A program made the position numbers and the translations under genes. The notes below the pieces were generated by a model. It did not search any database and was not told where the DNA came from. It saw only the letters and a list, made by a program, of their open reading frames with translations. 64,000 nucleotides of DNA from positions 124,001 through 188,000 of the forward strand of contig NZ_PIPK01000002.1 in the NCBI RefSeq assembly GCF_003987335.1, read 5' to 3'. How positions within the stretch are numbered: the first letter of the stretch is position 1; each line of letters begins with the position of its first letter. This DNA comes from Aliidiomarina maris. GTDB lineage: Bacteria; Pseudomonadota; Gammaproteobacteria; Enterobacterales; Alteromonadaceae. Of the stretch, positions 15,242 to 24,857 are shown in pieces.

Positions 15242-15670
15242 TTAACCCTCTACGATCAAGCCCATTGAGCGAGCTGAACCCGCGATTGTACGAACTGCTG
15301 CGTCCATGTCCGCTGCAGTCAGATCCGGTTCTTTCATGTTCGCGATTTCTTCTAACTGAGCGCGGGTCACAGTACCGACCTTCTTCTTGTTAGGCTCGCC
15401 TGAACCACTCTTGATACCAGCTGCTTTCTTCAACAAGAATGCTGCAGGAGGGGTTTTAGTAATGAACGTGAATGAACGGTCTTCAAACACAGTGATTTCA
15501 ACTGGAACTGGTGCACCTTGCTCAAGGTTGTCTGTCTGGGCGTTGAACGCTTTACAGAATTCCATGATGTTCACACCGTGCTGACCCAATGCTGGACCTA
15601 CGGGTGGTGACGGGTTTGCTTTACCAGCTGCTACTTGCAGCTTGATGATGGCACTGACTTTTTTAGCCAT
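15242..15670 (-). CDS. rplK: 50S ribosomal protein L11
   Basis: L11 binds the GTPase-associated centre of 23S rRNA and is needed for RelA-dependent stringent signalling. The 142-residue protein has the Pro-rich loop [20 protein letters not shown], followed by the rRNA-binding C-terminal domain. Lys residues near the N-terminus ([11 protein letters not shown]) are the usual PrmA methylation targets. An AGAGG site precedes the ATG. A good promoter candidate overlaps the end of nusG just upstream. Confidence 0.98.
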   Translation of the reverse strand: MAKKVSAIIKLQVAAGKANPSPPVGPALGQHGVNIMEFCKAFNAQTDNLEQGAPVPVEITVFEDRSFTFITKTPPAAFLLKKAAGIKSGSGEPNKKKVGTVTRAQLEEIANMKEPDLTAADMDAAVRTIAGSARSMGLIVEG

Positions 15671-15759
15671 TTTACTCGACCTCTGTTATGGGTTAAACGC
15701 CTCGCCAGACCTTGAGGAAGGTGGCTCAAACGGCTTCCCGATGGAAAATTTGAGCGCGG

Positions 15760-15788
15760 ATTGTATACGAATCCGCCAACTCGATCAA
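15760..15788 (-). promoter_or_regulatory. Candidate promoter of rplKA
   Basis: On the minus strand TTGATC (15783-15788) and TACAAT (15760-15765) are separated by the ideal 17 bp. A CCGCGC discriminator of the kind found at stringently controlled promoters follows. The -35 hexamer overlaps the nusG stop codon. This is the position of the E. coli L11 promoter. Confidence 0.65.
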
Positions 15789-16330
15789 GACTTTTCGACT
15801 TGACTGAAATCTAAATCTACTGGTGTTGAACGTCCGAAAATTGAAACCGATACTTTCATGCGGCTCTTTTCGTAGTCAACTTCTTCAACGGTACCATTGA
15901 AGTCTGCAAACGGACCGTCAGTAACACGAATAACTTCACCCGGTTCGAACATAGTTTTCGGACGCGGCTTGTCTTCTGACTCGTGCAAACGATTCAAGAT
16001 AGCATCAGCTTCTTTGCTGCTGATCGGCGCAGGACGTTCTGCAGTACCACCAATGAAGCCCAATACACGCGGCGTGCTCTTAACTAAGTGCCAAGTATCT
16101 TCATTCATGACCATCTGGACCAATACATAGCCAGGGAAGAACTTGCGTGCGCTCTTACGGCGCTGACCGCCACGCATCTCGACGACTTCTTCAGTCGGTA
16201 CTAAGACTTCGCCAAACAACTCTTCCATACCTTGGGCTTTGATGTACTCAAGTAAGGTCTTTTGGACGCGCTGCTCGTAACCTGAAAACGCCTGCACGAC
16301 GTACCAACGTTTCTTCTGTTCTTCAGCCAT
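15785..16330 (-). CDS. nusG: Transcription termination/antitermination factor NusG
   Basis: NusG binds RNA polymerase through its NGN domain and couples it to ribosomes or Rho through its KOW domain. The 181 residues show both. The NGN domain covers about 6-115, and its fold begins at [13 protein letters not shown]. The KOW domain begins near 127 ([20 protein letters not shown]). A CGGAGA ribosome site precedes the ATG. It follows secE by 51 bp, the universal secE-nusG pairing. Confidence 0.98.
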   Translation of the reverse strand: MAEEQKKRWYVVQAFSGYEQRVQKTLLEYIKAQGMEELFGEVLVPTEEVVEMRGGQRRKSARKFFPGYVLVQMVMNEDTWHLVKSTPRVLGFIGGTAERPAPISSKEADAILNRLHESEDKPRPKTMFEPGEVIRVTDGPFADFNGTVEEVDYEKSRMKVSVSIFGRSTPVDLDFSQVEKS

Positions 16331-16381
16331 TATGTTCTCCGGATAAATGATTTGGCTTATCGAGTTGCTTAGGCGCTGTAG

Positions 16382-16759
16382 TTAGGCACTGATGCCTGTG
16401 GCCATACCCACTACACGCACTAAAATGCCATCTAGACCCCACAATAAAAGCGCTACAATCACGGTCGCAACTAGAACAATTGCAGTCGTGTTGGTAGCTT
16501 CTTTGCGGCTTGGCCATACAACTTTGCGTACCTCAGTACGGCTTTCTTTGGCGAAGTTCAGAAAGGTCTGACCCTTAGCGGTGCGGCTAGCGATAATACC
16601 GGCTAAAACAACCAATACAATGACGCCTAATGCACGGAACACAACCATCACGTCGCCATAGATATAATTACCTACAACTGCCGCTGCAAGCAGCGCGATG
16701 GTGATAACCCATTTCAGGCCATCCATTTGGTTCGTTTGACTTTCTGTGTTTGCACTCAT
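16382..16759 (-). CDS. secE: Preprotein translocase subunit SecE
   Basis: SecE clamps the SecY channel of the Sec translocon in the inner membrane. At 125 residues it is the long, three-helix gammaproteobacterial form. Hydrophobic segments lie near 17-37, 42-58 and 92-115, with the conserved amphipathic stretch (FAKESRTEVRKVVWPSRKEA) just before the last. An AGGATC site precedes the ATG. It is preceded by tRNA-Trp, apparently in the same transcript, and followed by nusG. Confidence 0.96.
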   Translation of the reverse strand: MSANTESQTNQMDGLKWVITIALLAAAVVGNYIYGDVMVVFRALGVIVLVVLAGIIASRTAKGQTFLNFAKESRTEVRKVVWPSRKEATNTTAIVLVATVIVALLLWGLDGILVRVVGMATGISA

Positions 16760-16818
16760 GGTTGCTGATCCTGCAATGTATGCGTTGACAATGAATGCTC
16801 AGGCATTCAACAAAAATT

Positions 16819-16895
16819 TGGCAGGGGTGGAGGGATTCGAACCCCCAACCGTCGGTTTTGGAGACCGCTGTTCTACCAATTGGAACTACACCCCT
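16819..16895 (-). tRNA. trpT: tRNA-Trp (CCA)
   Basis: The cloverleaf is complete on the minus strand: acceptor AGGGGTG pairs with CACCCCT, the T arm contains GGTTCGAATCC, and the anticodon loop reads CTCCAAA. The anticodon is therefore CCA. The 3' CCA is encoded. It lies between a good sigma-70 promoter and secE, so it is probably cut out of a tRNA-secE-nusG precursor. Confidence 0.97.
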
Positions 16896-16909
16896 AAAAA
16901 TTACACAAG

Positions 16910-16972
16910 CATCCTAATCATGGACTAACCCTGTGCATTGGAAAAACAAGGGAAGAAAGGATAATTAGGATG
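16910..16972 (-). other. Long-range inverted repeat in the tRNA-Trp leader
   Basis: CATCCTAAT at 16910-16918 is matched by its exact complement ATTAGGATG at 16964-16972, giving a 9-bp stem with a 45-nt loop. It lies between the promoter at 16981-17008 and the tRNA 5' end. It could fold the 5' leader for RNase processing. The function is inferred only. Confidence 0.35.
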
Positions 16973-16980
16973 GACGCCGT

Positions 16981-17008
16981 ATTATACCGATCAAAGTAGT
17001 GAAAGCAA
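16981..17008 (-). promoter_or_regulatory. Promoter of tRNA-Trp-secE-nusG
   Basis: On the minus strand a perfect TATAAT (16981-16986) lies 16 bp after TTGCTT (17003-17008). The discriminator is G+C-rich (ACGGCG), as at stable-RNA promoters. It stands between the phosphodiesterase gene and the tRNA. Confidence 0.75.
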
Positions 17009-17041
17009 GGCTCACAATGCGTTCAAACGTCAAGCATTGCT

Positions 17042-17782
17042 TTAGTCCGCGGTTTTGCCCAAACTTTGTATCAGGTGCGCATGGTTCGTCAGCAATTCGT
17101 CAACGCCTGCGTCTAATGCTTGCTGGTGTTCAGCCTCACTCTCAGGCAAATATCCGATGACCTTTGCCGAAAGCTTGTGGTAACGCTTGACTAAGCCTGC
17201 TGATAACACCGGCACACCACCAAGCTTTGGTGGCACCGCATACACGCCATGCTCAACCACACCAAGTGCAGGCAAACCGACTAGCGCAGACACCCCAGCA
17301 CGCACACAGGCTTTATCTCGGGCAAGACAAAATGCATTGTCCAACACCTGTTGTAGTTGCTGCTCATGCGCGGGTTGCCACATCAAAAAACGCACCTGTT
17401 GGCGTAGGAAAGTTTCACCCTGAGGGTGCTTAAGCCAAGTTTGCAGCCCAGCAATAGTCGCCTCAGCGCTGTCCGGCTTGATATCAAGGATCCAGTTTAA
17501 GTGTGCATACCGGTCGAGGAATTCATCAAAGAACAATAGTGGTTCGCCCTGAATCAGCTTGAGCGCTTCCAGTTCACTGCGAGTTAAGTCGCTGACTTTA
17601 GTTTGCGCAGCACTGATACGACTTAACTCAGGGTCATGGCACAACACAATATGACCGTCTCGTGTCGTGCGCAGGTCAGTCTCAAGGTGGTCAAAGCCGA
17701 GTGCAACGGCATCATCAAATGCCTGAGCGGTGTTTTCAGTTGCGTGTTTAGTATACCCGCGGTGGCTTATCCAAGTAGTCAT
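17042..17782 (-). CDS. Glycerophosphodiester phosphodiesterase (GDPD family)
   Basis: GDPD enzymes hydrolyse glycerophosphodiesters to glycerol-3-phosphate and an alcohol. From the ATG at 17782 the protein has 246 residues and shows the family core: HRG (7-9), EN (16-17), ETD (34-36) and HD (49-50), the metal and catalytic residues. There is no signal peptide, so it should be cytoplasmic, like the UgpQ type. The reading frame stays open 34 codons further upstream, but that stretch is a decayed tuf 3' flank and not part of the protein. It interrupts the usual tufB-tRNA-Trp-secE order, which suggests insertion into the locus. Confidence 0.85.
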   Translation of the reverse strand: MTTWISHRGYTKHATENTAQAFDDAVALGFDHLETDLRTTRDGHIVLCHDPELSRISAAQTKVSDLTRSELEALKLIQGEPLLFFDEFLDRYAHLNWILDIKPDSAEATIAGLQTWLKHPQGETFLRQQVRFLMWQPAHEQQLQQVLDNAFCLARDKACVRAGVSALVGLPALGVVEHGVYAVPPKLGGVPVLSAGLVKRYHKLSAKVIGYLPESEAEHQQALDAGVDELLTNHAHLIQSLGKTAD

Positions 17783-17821
17783 TGGCAATACTCTGTTCAA
17801 AACATCGTGAGCTGGCTTTGT

Positions 17822-17928
17822 CTGCCTTTCAACATCGCTTGGCGGCAGGCAATGCGCGGCGGCATCACTGCGTGACGCGGACATGGCCTGCCCGGTTAAT
17901 CCAATATTTTAGATACAATACCATCATG
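17822..17928 (-). pseudogene. Decayed third copy of a tuf 3' end and its flank
   Basis: On the minus strand, 17896-17922 reads through codons for G-I-V-S-K-I-L-D and a TAA stop, matching the EF-Tu C-terminus GVVSKILD. Beyond it lie a CCTGCC arm and, at 17829-17850, 22 bases identical to the linker and second hairpin arm of the twin-hairpin element that follows both intact tuf genes. Upstream of the last nine codons the tuf resemblance fades. The relic lies 236 bp beyond the tufB stop, so it looks like a leftover of a tandem or rearranged tuf copy. Confidence 0.7.
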
Positions 17929-18057
17929 CCTCGTTGAATGGTTACGCTCATTCACGGTGCTGCAATGACAATAGCAACGTTAATGATGTGTTGCAAATCT
18001 ATGCCGAGAATGGCTGTGTGATGTCTGGCACAATATATTCGCAAAGGCGGAAATCAA

Positions 18058-18082
18058 AAAAGGCTCCCTATGGGAGCCTTTT
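18058..18082 (-). terminator. Intrinsic terminator of the tRNA-tufB operon
   Basis: A perfect 11-bp stem (18058-18068 with 18072-18082) with a 3-nt loop has A/T-rich outer arms. It differs from the tufA terminator only in the loop. It lies about 80 bp beyond the tufB stop codon, exactly as after tufA. Confidence 0.8.
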
Positions 18083-18105
18083 GAAAATCTTGATTGGTGG
18101 TTGTA

Positions 18106-18159
18106 GGGCAGGCTTCGCCTGCCGTTCAACATCGCTTGGCGGCAGGCAAAGCCTGCCCT
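18106..18159. repeat. Twin-hairpin element B, downstream of tufB
   Basis: This is the same two-hairpin module as at 151-205, with GGCAGGC/GCCTGCC stems and the same linker. Only the second loop (AAA instead of GTA) differs clearly. The match to the tufA copy extends from the terminator through the element into the coding region. Confidence 0.7.
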
Positions 18160-18164
18160 ACCAA

Positions 18165-19349
18165 TTAATCTAAGATTTTAGATACAACGCCAGCGCCTAC
18201 GGTACGGCCGCCTTCACGGATAGCGAAGCGTAAGCCGTCGTCCATCGCGATTGGTGCAATCAGTTCTACTACGAACTTGATGTTGTCACCAGGCATAACC
18301 ATCTCTACGCCTTCTGGCAATTCTACTGCACCAGTTACGTCCGTAGTACGGAAGTAGAACTGTGGACGGTAGCCTTTGAAGAATGGCGTATGACGACCAC
18401 CTTCTTCTTTGCTCAGTACGTATACTTCTGCTTCGAACTTGGTATGCGGAGTGATTGAACCTGGCTTCGCCAATACTTGGCCACGCTGGATATCTTCACG
18501 CTTAGTACCACGCAACAATGCGCCGATGTTCTCACCTGCACGACCTTCGTCTAGCAACTTACGGAACATCTCAACACCCGTTACGGTAGTCTTCGTAGTG
18601 TCTTTGATACCTACGATTTCTACTTCGTCACCAGTGTTTACAATACCGCGCTCAACACGGCCAGTTACTACGGTACCACGGCCTGAGATTGAGAATACGT
18701 CTTCGATTGGCATCAAGAATGGCTTGTCGATATCACGCTCTGGCTCTGGGATGTATGAATCCAAAGCTTCTGCCAATTCGATGATTTTCTTTTCCCACTC
18801 TTCTTCGCCTTCCAACGCTTTTAGCGCTGAACCTTGAATCACTGGCAAGTCGTCACCTGGGAAGTCGTACTCTGACAACAACTCACGGACTTCCATTTCT
18901 ACCAGCTCTAACAATTCTTCGTCGTCTACCATGTCACACTTGTTCATGAATACAACGATGAATGGTACGCCTACCTGACGTGACAACAAGATGTGCTCAC
19001 GAGTCTGTGGCATTGGGCCGTCAGTCGCAGCTACTACTAAGATTGCGCCGTCCATCTGTGCAGCACCAGTGATCATGTTTTTAACATAGTCAGCGTGGCC
19101 TGGGCAGTCTACGTGGGCATAGTGACGTGACGGAGTGTCATACTCAACGTGTGAGGTTGAGATAGTGATACCACGCTCACGCTCTTCTGGAGCGTTGTCG
19201 ATTGATGCGAAGTCTTTTGCAGAACCACCGTAGGTTTTTGCCAATACCGTGGTGATCGCCGCCGTCAGCGTGGTTTTACCATGGTCAACGTGACCGATAG
19301 TACCGACGTTTACGTGCGGTTTACTACGTTCAAATTTTGCTTTAGCCAT
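18165..19349 (-). CDS. tufB: Elongation factor Tu, copy B
   Basis: This is a second EF-Tu gene. Its 394-residue product is the same as that of tufA, with the [13 protein letters not shown] and NKCD motifs. It is the last gene of the tRNA-Thr/Tyr/Gly/Thr-tufB operon, the enterobacterial arrangement. An AGAGAGG ribosome site precedes the ATG. By eye the two genes show about ten silent differences in the first 90 coding bases but only about five in the remaining 1,090. The homology continues about 105 bp past the stop. Confidence 0.99.
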   Translation of the reverse strand: MAKAKFERSKPHVNVGTIGHVDHGKTTLTAAITTVLAKTYGGSAKDFASIDNAPEERERGITISTSHVEYDTPSRHYAHVDCPGHADYVKNMITGAAQMDGAILVVAATDGPMPQTREHILLSRQVGVPFIVVFMNKCDMVDDEELLELVEMEVRELLSEYDFPGDDLPVIQGSALKALEGEEEWEKKIIELAEALDSYIPEPERDIDKPFLMPIEDVFSISGRGTVVTGRVERGIVNTGDEVEIVGIKDTTKTTVTGVEMFRKLLDEGRAGENIGALLRGTKREDIQRGQVLAKPGSITPHTKFEAEVYVLSKEEGGRHTPFFKGYRPQFYFRTTDVTGAVELPEGVEMVMPGDNIKFVVELIAPIAMDDGLRFAIREGGRTVGAGVVSKILD

Positions 19350-19458
19350 GACAGCCTCTCTTTAATACGCTCGGTGACGATACTCACCAGTGCTTAGGAT
19401 TGATAAACTTGGTTATGTTTGCAGAAAAGCAGGACTGGGAAGATAAGAGGCAGAAGAC

Positions 19459-19534
19459 TGGTGCTGATAGGCGGATTTGAACCGCCGACCTCACCCTTAC
19501 CAAGGGTGCGCTCTACCAACTGAGCTATATCAGC
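19459..19534 (-). tRNA. thrT: tRNA-Thr (GGT)
   Basis: The minus strand shows acceptor GCTGATA pairing with TATCAGC, D arm AGCTCAGTTGGTAGAGC, anticodon loop TTGGTAA and T arm GGTTCAAATCC, with encoded CCA. The anticodon GGT reads ACC and ACU. It is the last tRNA before tufB, as thrT is in E. coli. Confidence 0.97.
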
Positions 19535-19548
19535 ACGAAAACTTGTCT

Positions 19549-19623
<75 letters not shown>

Positions 19624-19660
19624 AATCTTACTTCGGCTACCTGGGGTCTGCAGAAAAAAA

Positions 19661-19745
19661 TGGTGGAGGGGGCAGGATTCGAACCTGCGAAGGCTGAGCC
19701 GTCAGATTTACAGTCTGATCCCTTTGACCGCTCGGGAACCCCTCC
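19661..19745 (-). tRNA. tyrU: tRNA-Tyr (GTA)
   Basis: This is an 85-nt class II tRNA with the long variable arm expected for tyrosine. The acceptor begins GGAGGGG, the anticodon loop reads CTGTAAA (anticodon GTA), and the T arm has GGTTCGAATCC. The CCA end is encoded. It corresponds to tyrU of the E. coli operon. Confidence 0.97.
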
Positions 19746-19763
19746 ACAAATTTTTTAGCTAAA

Positions 19764-19839
<76 letters not shown>

Positions 19840-19860
19840 GTCACCGTTTAGGTGGTGCGA

Positions 19861-19889
19861 ATTCTATGGCAAGGTTTTCATCGTTGCAA
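19861..19889 (-). promoter_or_regulatory. Promoter of the tRNA-tufB operon
   Basis: On the minus strand TTGCAA (19884-19889) and TAGAAT (19861-19866) are spaced by 17 bp. An A-rich tract just upstream (about 19900-19920) looks like an UP element, common at strong stable-RNA promoters. The predicted start is a few bases before the first tRNA. Confidence 0.7.
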
Positions 19890-19976
19890 CAGCTAATCGC
19901 ATTTTTTTTTAATTTTTGCTACCGATTGCTTATTTTTTGCGTAATAAGCTCGGTTTTTATACGTTATTTCATGTCT

Positions 19977-20036
19977 AGGGCAGGCTCAGCCTGCTCACAA
20001 ACATGGCGTGGTGGCATACAAAGTATGCCACCAAAC
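19977..20036. repeat. Divergent twin-hairpin element downstream of purA
   Basis: The first hairpin (19980-19985 with 19989-19994, GCAGGC/GCCTGC) shares its stem with the tuf-linked elements. The linker is similar to theirs (CAAACATGGCG against CAACATCGC). The second hairpin is a new, longer perfect stem of 11 bp (20009-20019 with 20023-20033). It lies between the purA stop and the tRNA promoter. No T-run follows, so it is not an obvious terminator. Confidence 0.55.
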
Positions 20037-20040
20037 GCGG

Positions 20041-21372
<1,332 letters not shown>

Positions 21373-21422
21373 CTACCAAAGCGGCGTTTATAATTCACCC
21401 AGATTTTCGCAAAACTGAGTGC

Positions 21423-22571
21423 TCAACCGACAATTTGCTCAAATTCCTGCACCTGTTGATACAAAGCAAACCCAAAGCGCAAGCGGTCGTATCTGTAATC
21501 CGTCATCACCCCCTGCTCGCGTAAACGGGTTGCCAAGCTTTGCACTTCTTCCGGCGAACTTAACTGAAAGGTAAAAAAGTGTCCATGGGTCGCATAGTCC
21601 TCAACTAAGAGGTTAGCGCGCGTCAATAACGGATGGTTCAAGCTATCGATATGACGTAGGAAACCCTGCTGCAAATCACGAACATACGCGTTTACTTTAG
21701 TATCGCTAAGGCCTTCTTGCTGCCACATCTGCAGCACCGCCTGCAACCGATATAGCGCACTAAAATCCATGGTTGCACCCGCCATGCGCATGCCATCGTC
21801 CGCATACTCAACAGCACCCTGCTGCGGTTTAGCTAAATTGGCGAAGTCTGCAAACCAACCGGTATATTCTGGACGTAATTTGCAACCTTGCGGCACCACG
21901 GCAAAGCAAACGCCCTCCCCGGCTTGCGCGTATTTGTAGCCGCCGGCTAAGTAGAATACCCGATGTTGAAACGCGGACCAGTCCGTCGGCACCGCACCAA
22001 AGCCATGGTAGCCATCGACAACCACCACCGTATTGTCATCACGCACCGCGTCTAGCCATTGGTCGACCCCGGGTGCTGCAACCCCTGAATTATAGAAAAT
22101 CTGGCTGATGAAGATTAGTTCATAGGTTTGGGCCGCGACTGCGTCGCGCCAGCGTGTCGCTAAGCTCGCGTAGGGCTGTGCTGGGACTGTGGTAATTTCC
22201 ACGTTGCCGCGCTCGAGTAAGCGCCGACTTTGACGGCTAAAGCTATGAAATTCACTATCCGTGGTTAAGATACGCAATGGCTTATCAGCAGCAAAGCTAC
22301 TCATAATCCGGTATACAAATTCATGGGTATTGCCTGCAAAGGCTATCTGTTCAGGGCTACTCACATGTAGGCGCTCAGCAATCATTGCCTGCACCGCAGG
22401 GACACGCCGAGCGAAGATTTCATCCCACTTATCATCCGCAAAGCGTGCCGCGTCATCCCAGTAATCCAATTGTGCCTGCCGGGTCACATCCGGCCAATAA
22501 TAGTGGCTGTGCGGCGACATATGTAATACCCCAGGGCGGGCATCAAGGAAACGAGAATATAAATGGCGCAT
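21423..22571 (-). CDS. PLP-dependent enzyme of the class V aminotransferase fold, kynureninase-like
   Basis: This is a fold-type I PLP enzyme of 382 residues from the ATG at 22571, chosen for its GGGG ribosome site. The cofactor Asp sits in VVVVDGYHGFG and the Schiff-base Lys in AGGYKYAQAGEG, a context close to that of kynureninases and selenocysteine-lyase-like proteins. The longer open frame upstream crosses the hflC terminator and is not credible. The substrate cannot be told from sequence. It sits between hflC and purA, where other gammaproteobacteria carry different genes, so it is an insertion into a conserved block. Confidence 0.75.
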   Translation of the reverse strand: MRHLYSRFLDARPGVLHMSPHSHYYWPDVTRQAQLDYWDDAARFADDKWDEIFARRVPAVQAMIAERLHVSSPEQIAFAGNTHEFVYRIMSSFAADKPLRILTTDSEFHSFSRQSRRLLERGNVEITTVPAQPYASLATRWRDAVAAQTYELIFISQIFYNSGVAAPGVDQWLDAVRDDNTVVVVDGYHGFGAVPTDWSAFQHRVFYLAGGYKYAQAGEGVCFAVVPQGCKLRPEYTGWFADFANLAKPQQGAVEYADDGMRMAGATMDFSALYRLQAVLQMWQQEGLSDTKVNAYVRDLQQGFLRHIDSLNHPLLTRANLLVEDYATHGHFFTFQLSSPEEVQSLATRLREQGVMTDYRYDRLRFGFALYQQVQEFEQIVG

Positions 22572-22642
22572 AGCAACCCCATGCTTATAACAACAGTAGC
22601 TTGAGTATATCCATTGTCGCTTTGGGTGCAAATCATAGTAAC

Positions 22643-22693
22643 AAAAAGGCCGCGCTGCTTCCTTGCTATGCAAGTGAACAGCGCGGCCTTTTT
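22643..22693 (-). terminator. Terminator after hflC
   Basis: A 15-bp stem, ten of its pairs G+C-rich (22643-22657 with 22679-22693), with A and T outer arms encloses a 21-nt loop. It lies about 30 bp beyond the hflC stop. It ends the amiB-to-hflC transcription unit and separates it from the PLP enzyme gene. Confidence 0.85.
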
Positions 22694-22722
22694 AAGCCGA
22701 CATTTAGGCGGTAGCGAAAGTG

Positions 22723-23613
22723 TTACTCGCTACGGATACCCGACATCTGGTTCAAGAAACGGAAGAACTCGCTATCTGGGCTTAGCACCAGCACGTCGTT
22801 ACCGCTTGAGAAGCTTTCTTTATAAGCTTCCATGCTTCGTAAGAAGGCAAAGAACTCAGCATCTTGGCTGTATGCTTCACCATAAATACGTGCCGCTTCC
22901 GCATCACCTTCACCACGTATTTGACGTGCTTCACGTTCTGCATCTGCAAGCATAACCGTCACACGCGCATCCACGTCAGCGCGGATAAACTCCGCCTGAG
23001 ATTGACCTTCAGCTCGGTGCTCACGAGCAACTGCATTACGCTCAGCCCGCATACGCGCGAAAATCGACTGGCTCACTTCGGTTGGCAAGTTAATTTGCTT
23101 TACTCGCACGTCAAGAATTTGAATACCCAAGTCAGACGCTCCATCGCCAGCTTGCACCAGCGCTTGTTCCATCAGCTCATCACGCTCGCCTGAAACGATG
23201 TCACGGATAGTACGTGTACCAAACTCACTACGTAGACCCGAATTGATCCGGCGCATCAGTAGGTCTTCTGCTTGACGCTCGTTACCACCACCCGTAGACA
23301 AGTAGAACTGGGCAAAGTCAGCTATTCGCCATTTCACGAACGCATCGACGATTAAGTCTTTTTGTTCGCTGGTGATAAAGCGGTCAGGCTGACCATCCAA
23401 TGTTTTCACGCGCGCATCTAACTTCTCTATCCGCTCGATCAGTGGAATTTTAAAGTGTAGGCCTGGCTGATACACGACAGGGCGTCCGTCTTCATCTTGG
23501 GCAACCTGACCAAAACGGATCACGATACCACGCTCACCCTCTTGGATGGTGAACAGCGATGAATAGCCTAAAATGGCGACGATAACAGCAATGACTATGA
23601 CTAAATTGCGCAT
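22723..23613 (-). CDS. hflC: HflC, SPFH/prohibitin regulator of FtsH
   Basis: HflC and HflK form a membrane-anchored cage around the FtsH protease and modulate its activity. The 296-residue protein starts at the ATG at 23613, one base after the hflK stop, with GGAGG overlapping the end of hflK. A transmembrane anchor (about 2-22) is followed by the SPFH domain and then a charged helical region with ERNAVAREHRAEGQ. Most of the protein should face the periplasm. The tight spacing implies translational coupling with hflK. Confidence 0.96.
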   Translation of the reverse strand: MRNLVIVIAVIVAILGYSSLFTIQEGERGIVIRFGQVAQDEDGRPVVYQPGLHFKIPLIERIEKLDARVKTLDGQPDRFITSEQKDLIVDAFVKWRIADFAQFYLSTGGGNERQAEDLLMRRINSGLRSEFGTRTIRDIVSGERDELMEQALVQAGDGASDLGIQILDVRVKQINLPTEVSQSIFARMRAERNAVAREHRAEGQSQAEFIRADVDARVTVMLADAEREARQIRGEGDAEAARIYGEAYSQDAEFFAFLRSMEAYKESFSSGNDVLVLSPDSEFFRFLNQMSGIRSE

Positions 23614-23614
23614 C

Positions 23615-24814
23615 TTAGTTACCTCCTCGACCGCTTGTGCCACGTGGATTGCTACCACGCATACTCTCAGGCTGGACAATACCAGACCCAGAAGAATTCA
23701 CTCGCGGTGTATTACTTGATGTCCCAGTCTGCGAACCCACGCCTTCTAACGGCAATATAGGTGCGACCTGACGCTGGCGATTTTGCATAATTTGGTCGAG
23801 CGGTAGGTACAACATGTTGTTGCCACCATCGACATCGACAAACACTTTCGCATTATTCGCGTAAATTGCTTGTAGCGTTTCTAAATACAAACGTTGACGC
23901 GTCGTTTCTGGCGCTGCTTGATACTGTGGCAGTAACAAGTTAAAGCGTGCGATTTCACCTTGAGCTTGTAAAATAGCACTTTCTTTTTGCGCTTGGGCTT
24001 CTTGTTGCAGACGACGCACACGACCACGTGCTTGCGGCTCACGCTCACGTGCATAGGCTTCAGCTTCACGAATAAAACGCTCTTCATCTTCCTGTGCCGC
24101 GATGGCGTCATCAAATGCATCACGTACTTCTTCTGGCGGACGCGCAGGCAAGAAGTTGACGTCGATCACATTGATACCTAGGTCGTAACGCTCAACCAAA
24201 CGGTCAATAATTTCCCAAGTTTGTTGGCGAATTTGTTCACGACCAACAGTCAGGATATTGTCCATCGTATTATGGCCGACCACGAAACGTAAGGCGCTAT
24301 CGGTAATCTGAGCCAAACTGTCGTCAGGTGCTTCGACGTTGTATAGATAGGCACGTGCATTCACTACACGATATTGAACGCCTAGCTCGACGCGAACTAC
24401 GTTTTCGTCTTCGGTCAGCATAAAGCCGCTAGTCTGTTGCGACTGAACGTTATTGACGTCCACATTCGACACTTCGTCAATGAACACTGGGCGCCAGTGC
24501 AAGCCTGAAGTTACTTCAGTATGGTATGCACCAAAACGCAGTACGACACCACGTTCTGCTTCGTTGACGGTATAGAAACCCGCGATAAACCAGACGACTA
24601 AAGCCAACACGGCAACTAAGCCAATCAGTTTACTTGGCACGCTGCCGCCAGACTGGCCGCTGCCACCCTGACCACCTTTGCCACCCATTCCCAGCTTGCC
24701 GAGTAGGTTCTTCAGGGCCTCGTCCAGATCAGGAGGACCCTGATCTTTTCCGCCCTGGTTTTTCCATGGGTCGCGGTTTTTGTCACCGCCATTCCCCGGT
24801 TGATTCCAGGCCAT
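23615..24814 (-). CDS. hflK: HflK, SPFH/prohibitin regulator of FtsH
   Basis: HflK is the partner of HflC in the FtsH-HflKC membrane complex. The 399 residues comprise a Gly-rich cytoplasmic N-terminus (about 1-60) and one transmembrane helix (about 62-82). The SPFH domain follows, then a long Ala/Gln/Glu coiled-coil region and a Ser/Gly-rich tail. The start MAWNQPGNGG is canonical. It lies 43 bp after hflX. Confidence 0.96.
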   Translation of the reverse strand: MAWNQPGNGGDKNRDPWKNQGGKDQGPPDLDEALKNLLGKLGMGGKGGQGGSGQSGGSVPSKLIGLVAVLALVVWFIAGFYTVNEAERGVVLRFGAYHTEVTSGLHWRPVFIDEVSNVDVNNVQSQQTSGFMLTEDENVVRVELGVQYRVVNARAYLYNVEAPDDSLAQITDSALRFVVGHNTMDNILTVGREQIRQQTWEIIDRLVERYDLGINVIDVNFLPARPPEEVRDAFDDAIAAQEDEERFIREAEAYAREREPQARGRVRRLQQEAQAQKESAILQAQGEIARFNLLLPQYQAAPETTRQRLYLETLQAIYANNAKVFVDVDGGNNMLYLPLDQIMQNRQRQVAPILPLEGVGSQTGTSSNTPRVNSSGSGIVQPESMRGSNPRGTSGRGGN

Positions 24815-24857
24815 TGATTACTCCAAACGTAGATAAAATTCGTTGCTACTGCGGGTG

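Noticed and set aside
17783..17884. 34-codon N-terminal extension of the GDPD reading frame
   Set aside because: The extension reads through the decayed tuf flank and shows no family similarity. The ATG at 17782 starts directly before the conserved HRG motif.
18165..19349. Possibility that the second tuf copy is an assembly duplicate
   Set aside because: Different 5' flanks, different operon context and clustered silent differences show two real loci.
22572..22673. N-terminal extension of the PLP enzyme frame
   Set aside because: It crosses the hflC terminator hairpin and has no family similarity. The ATG at 22571 has a GGGG ribosome site.
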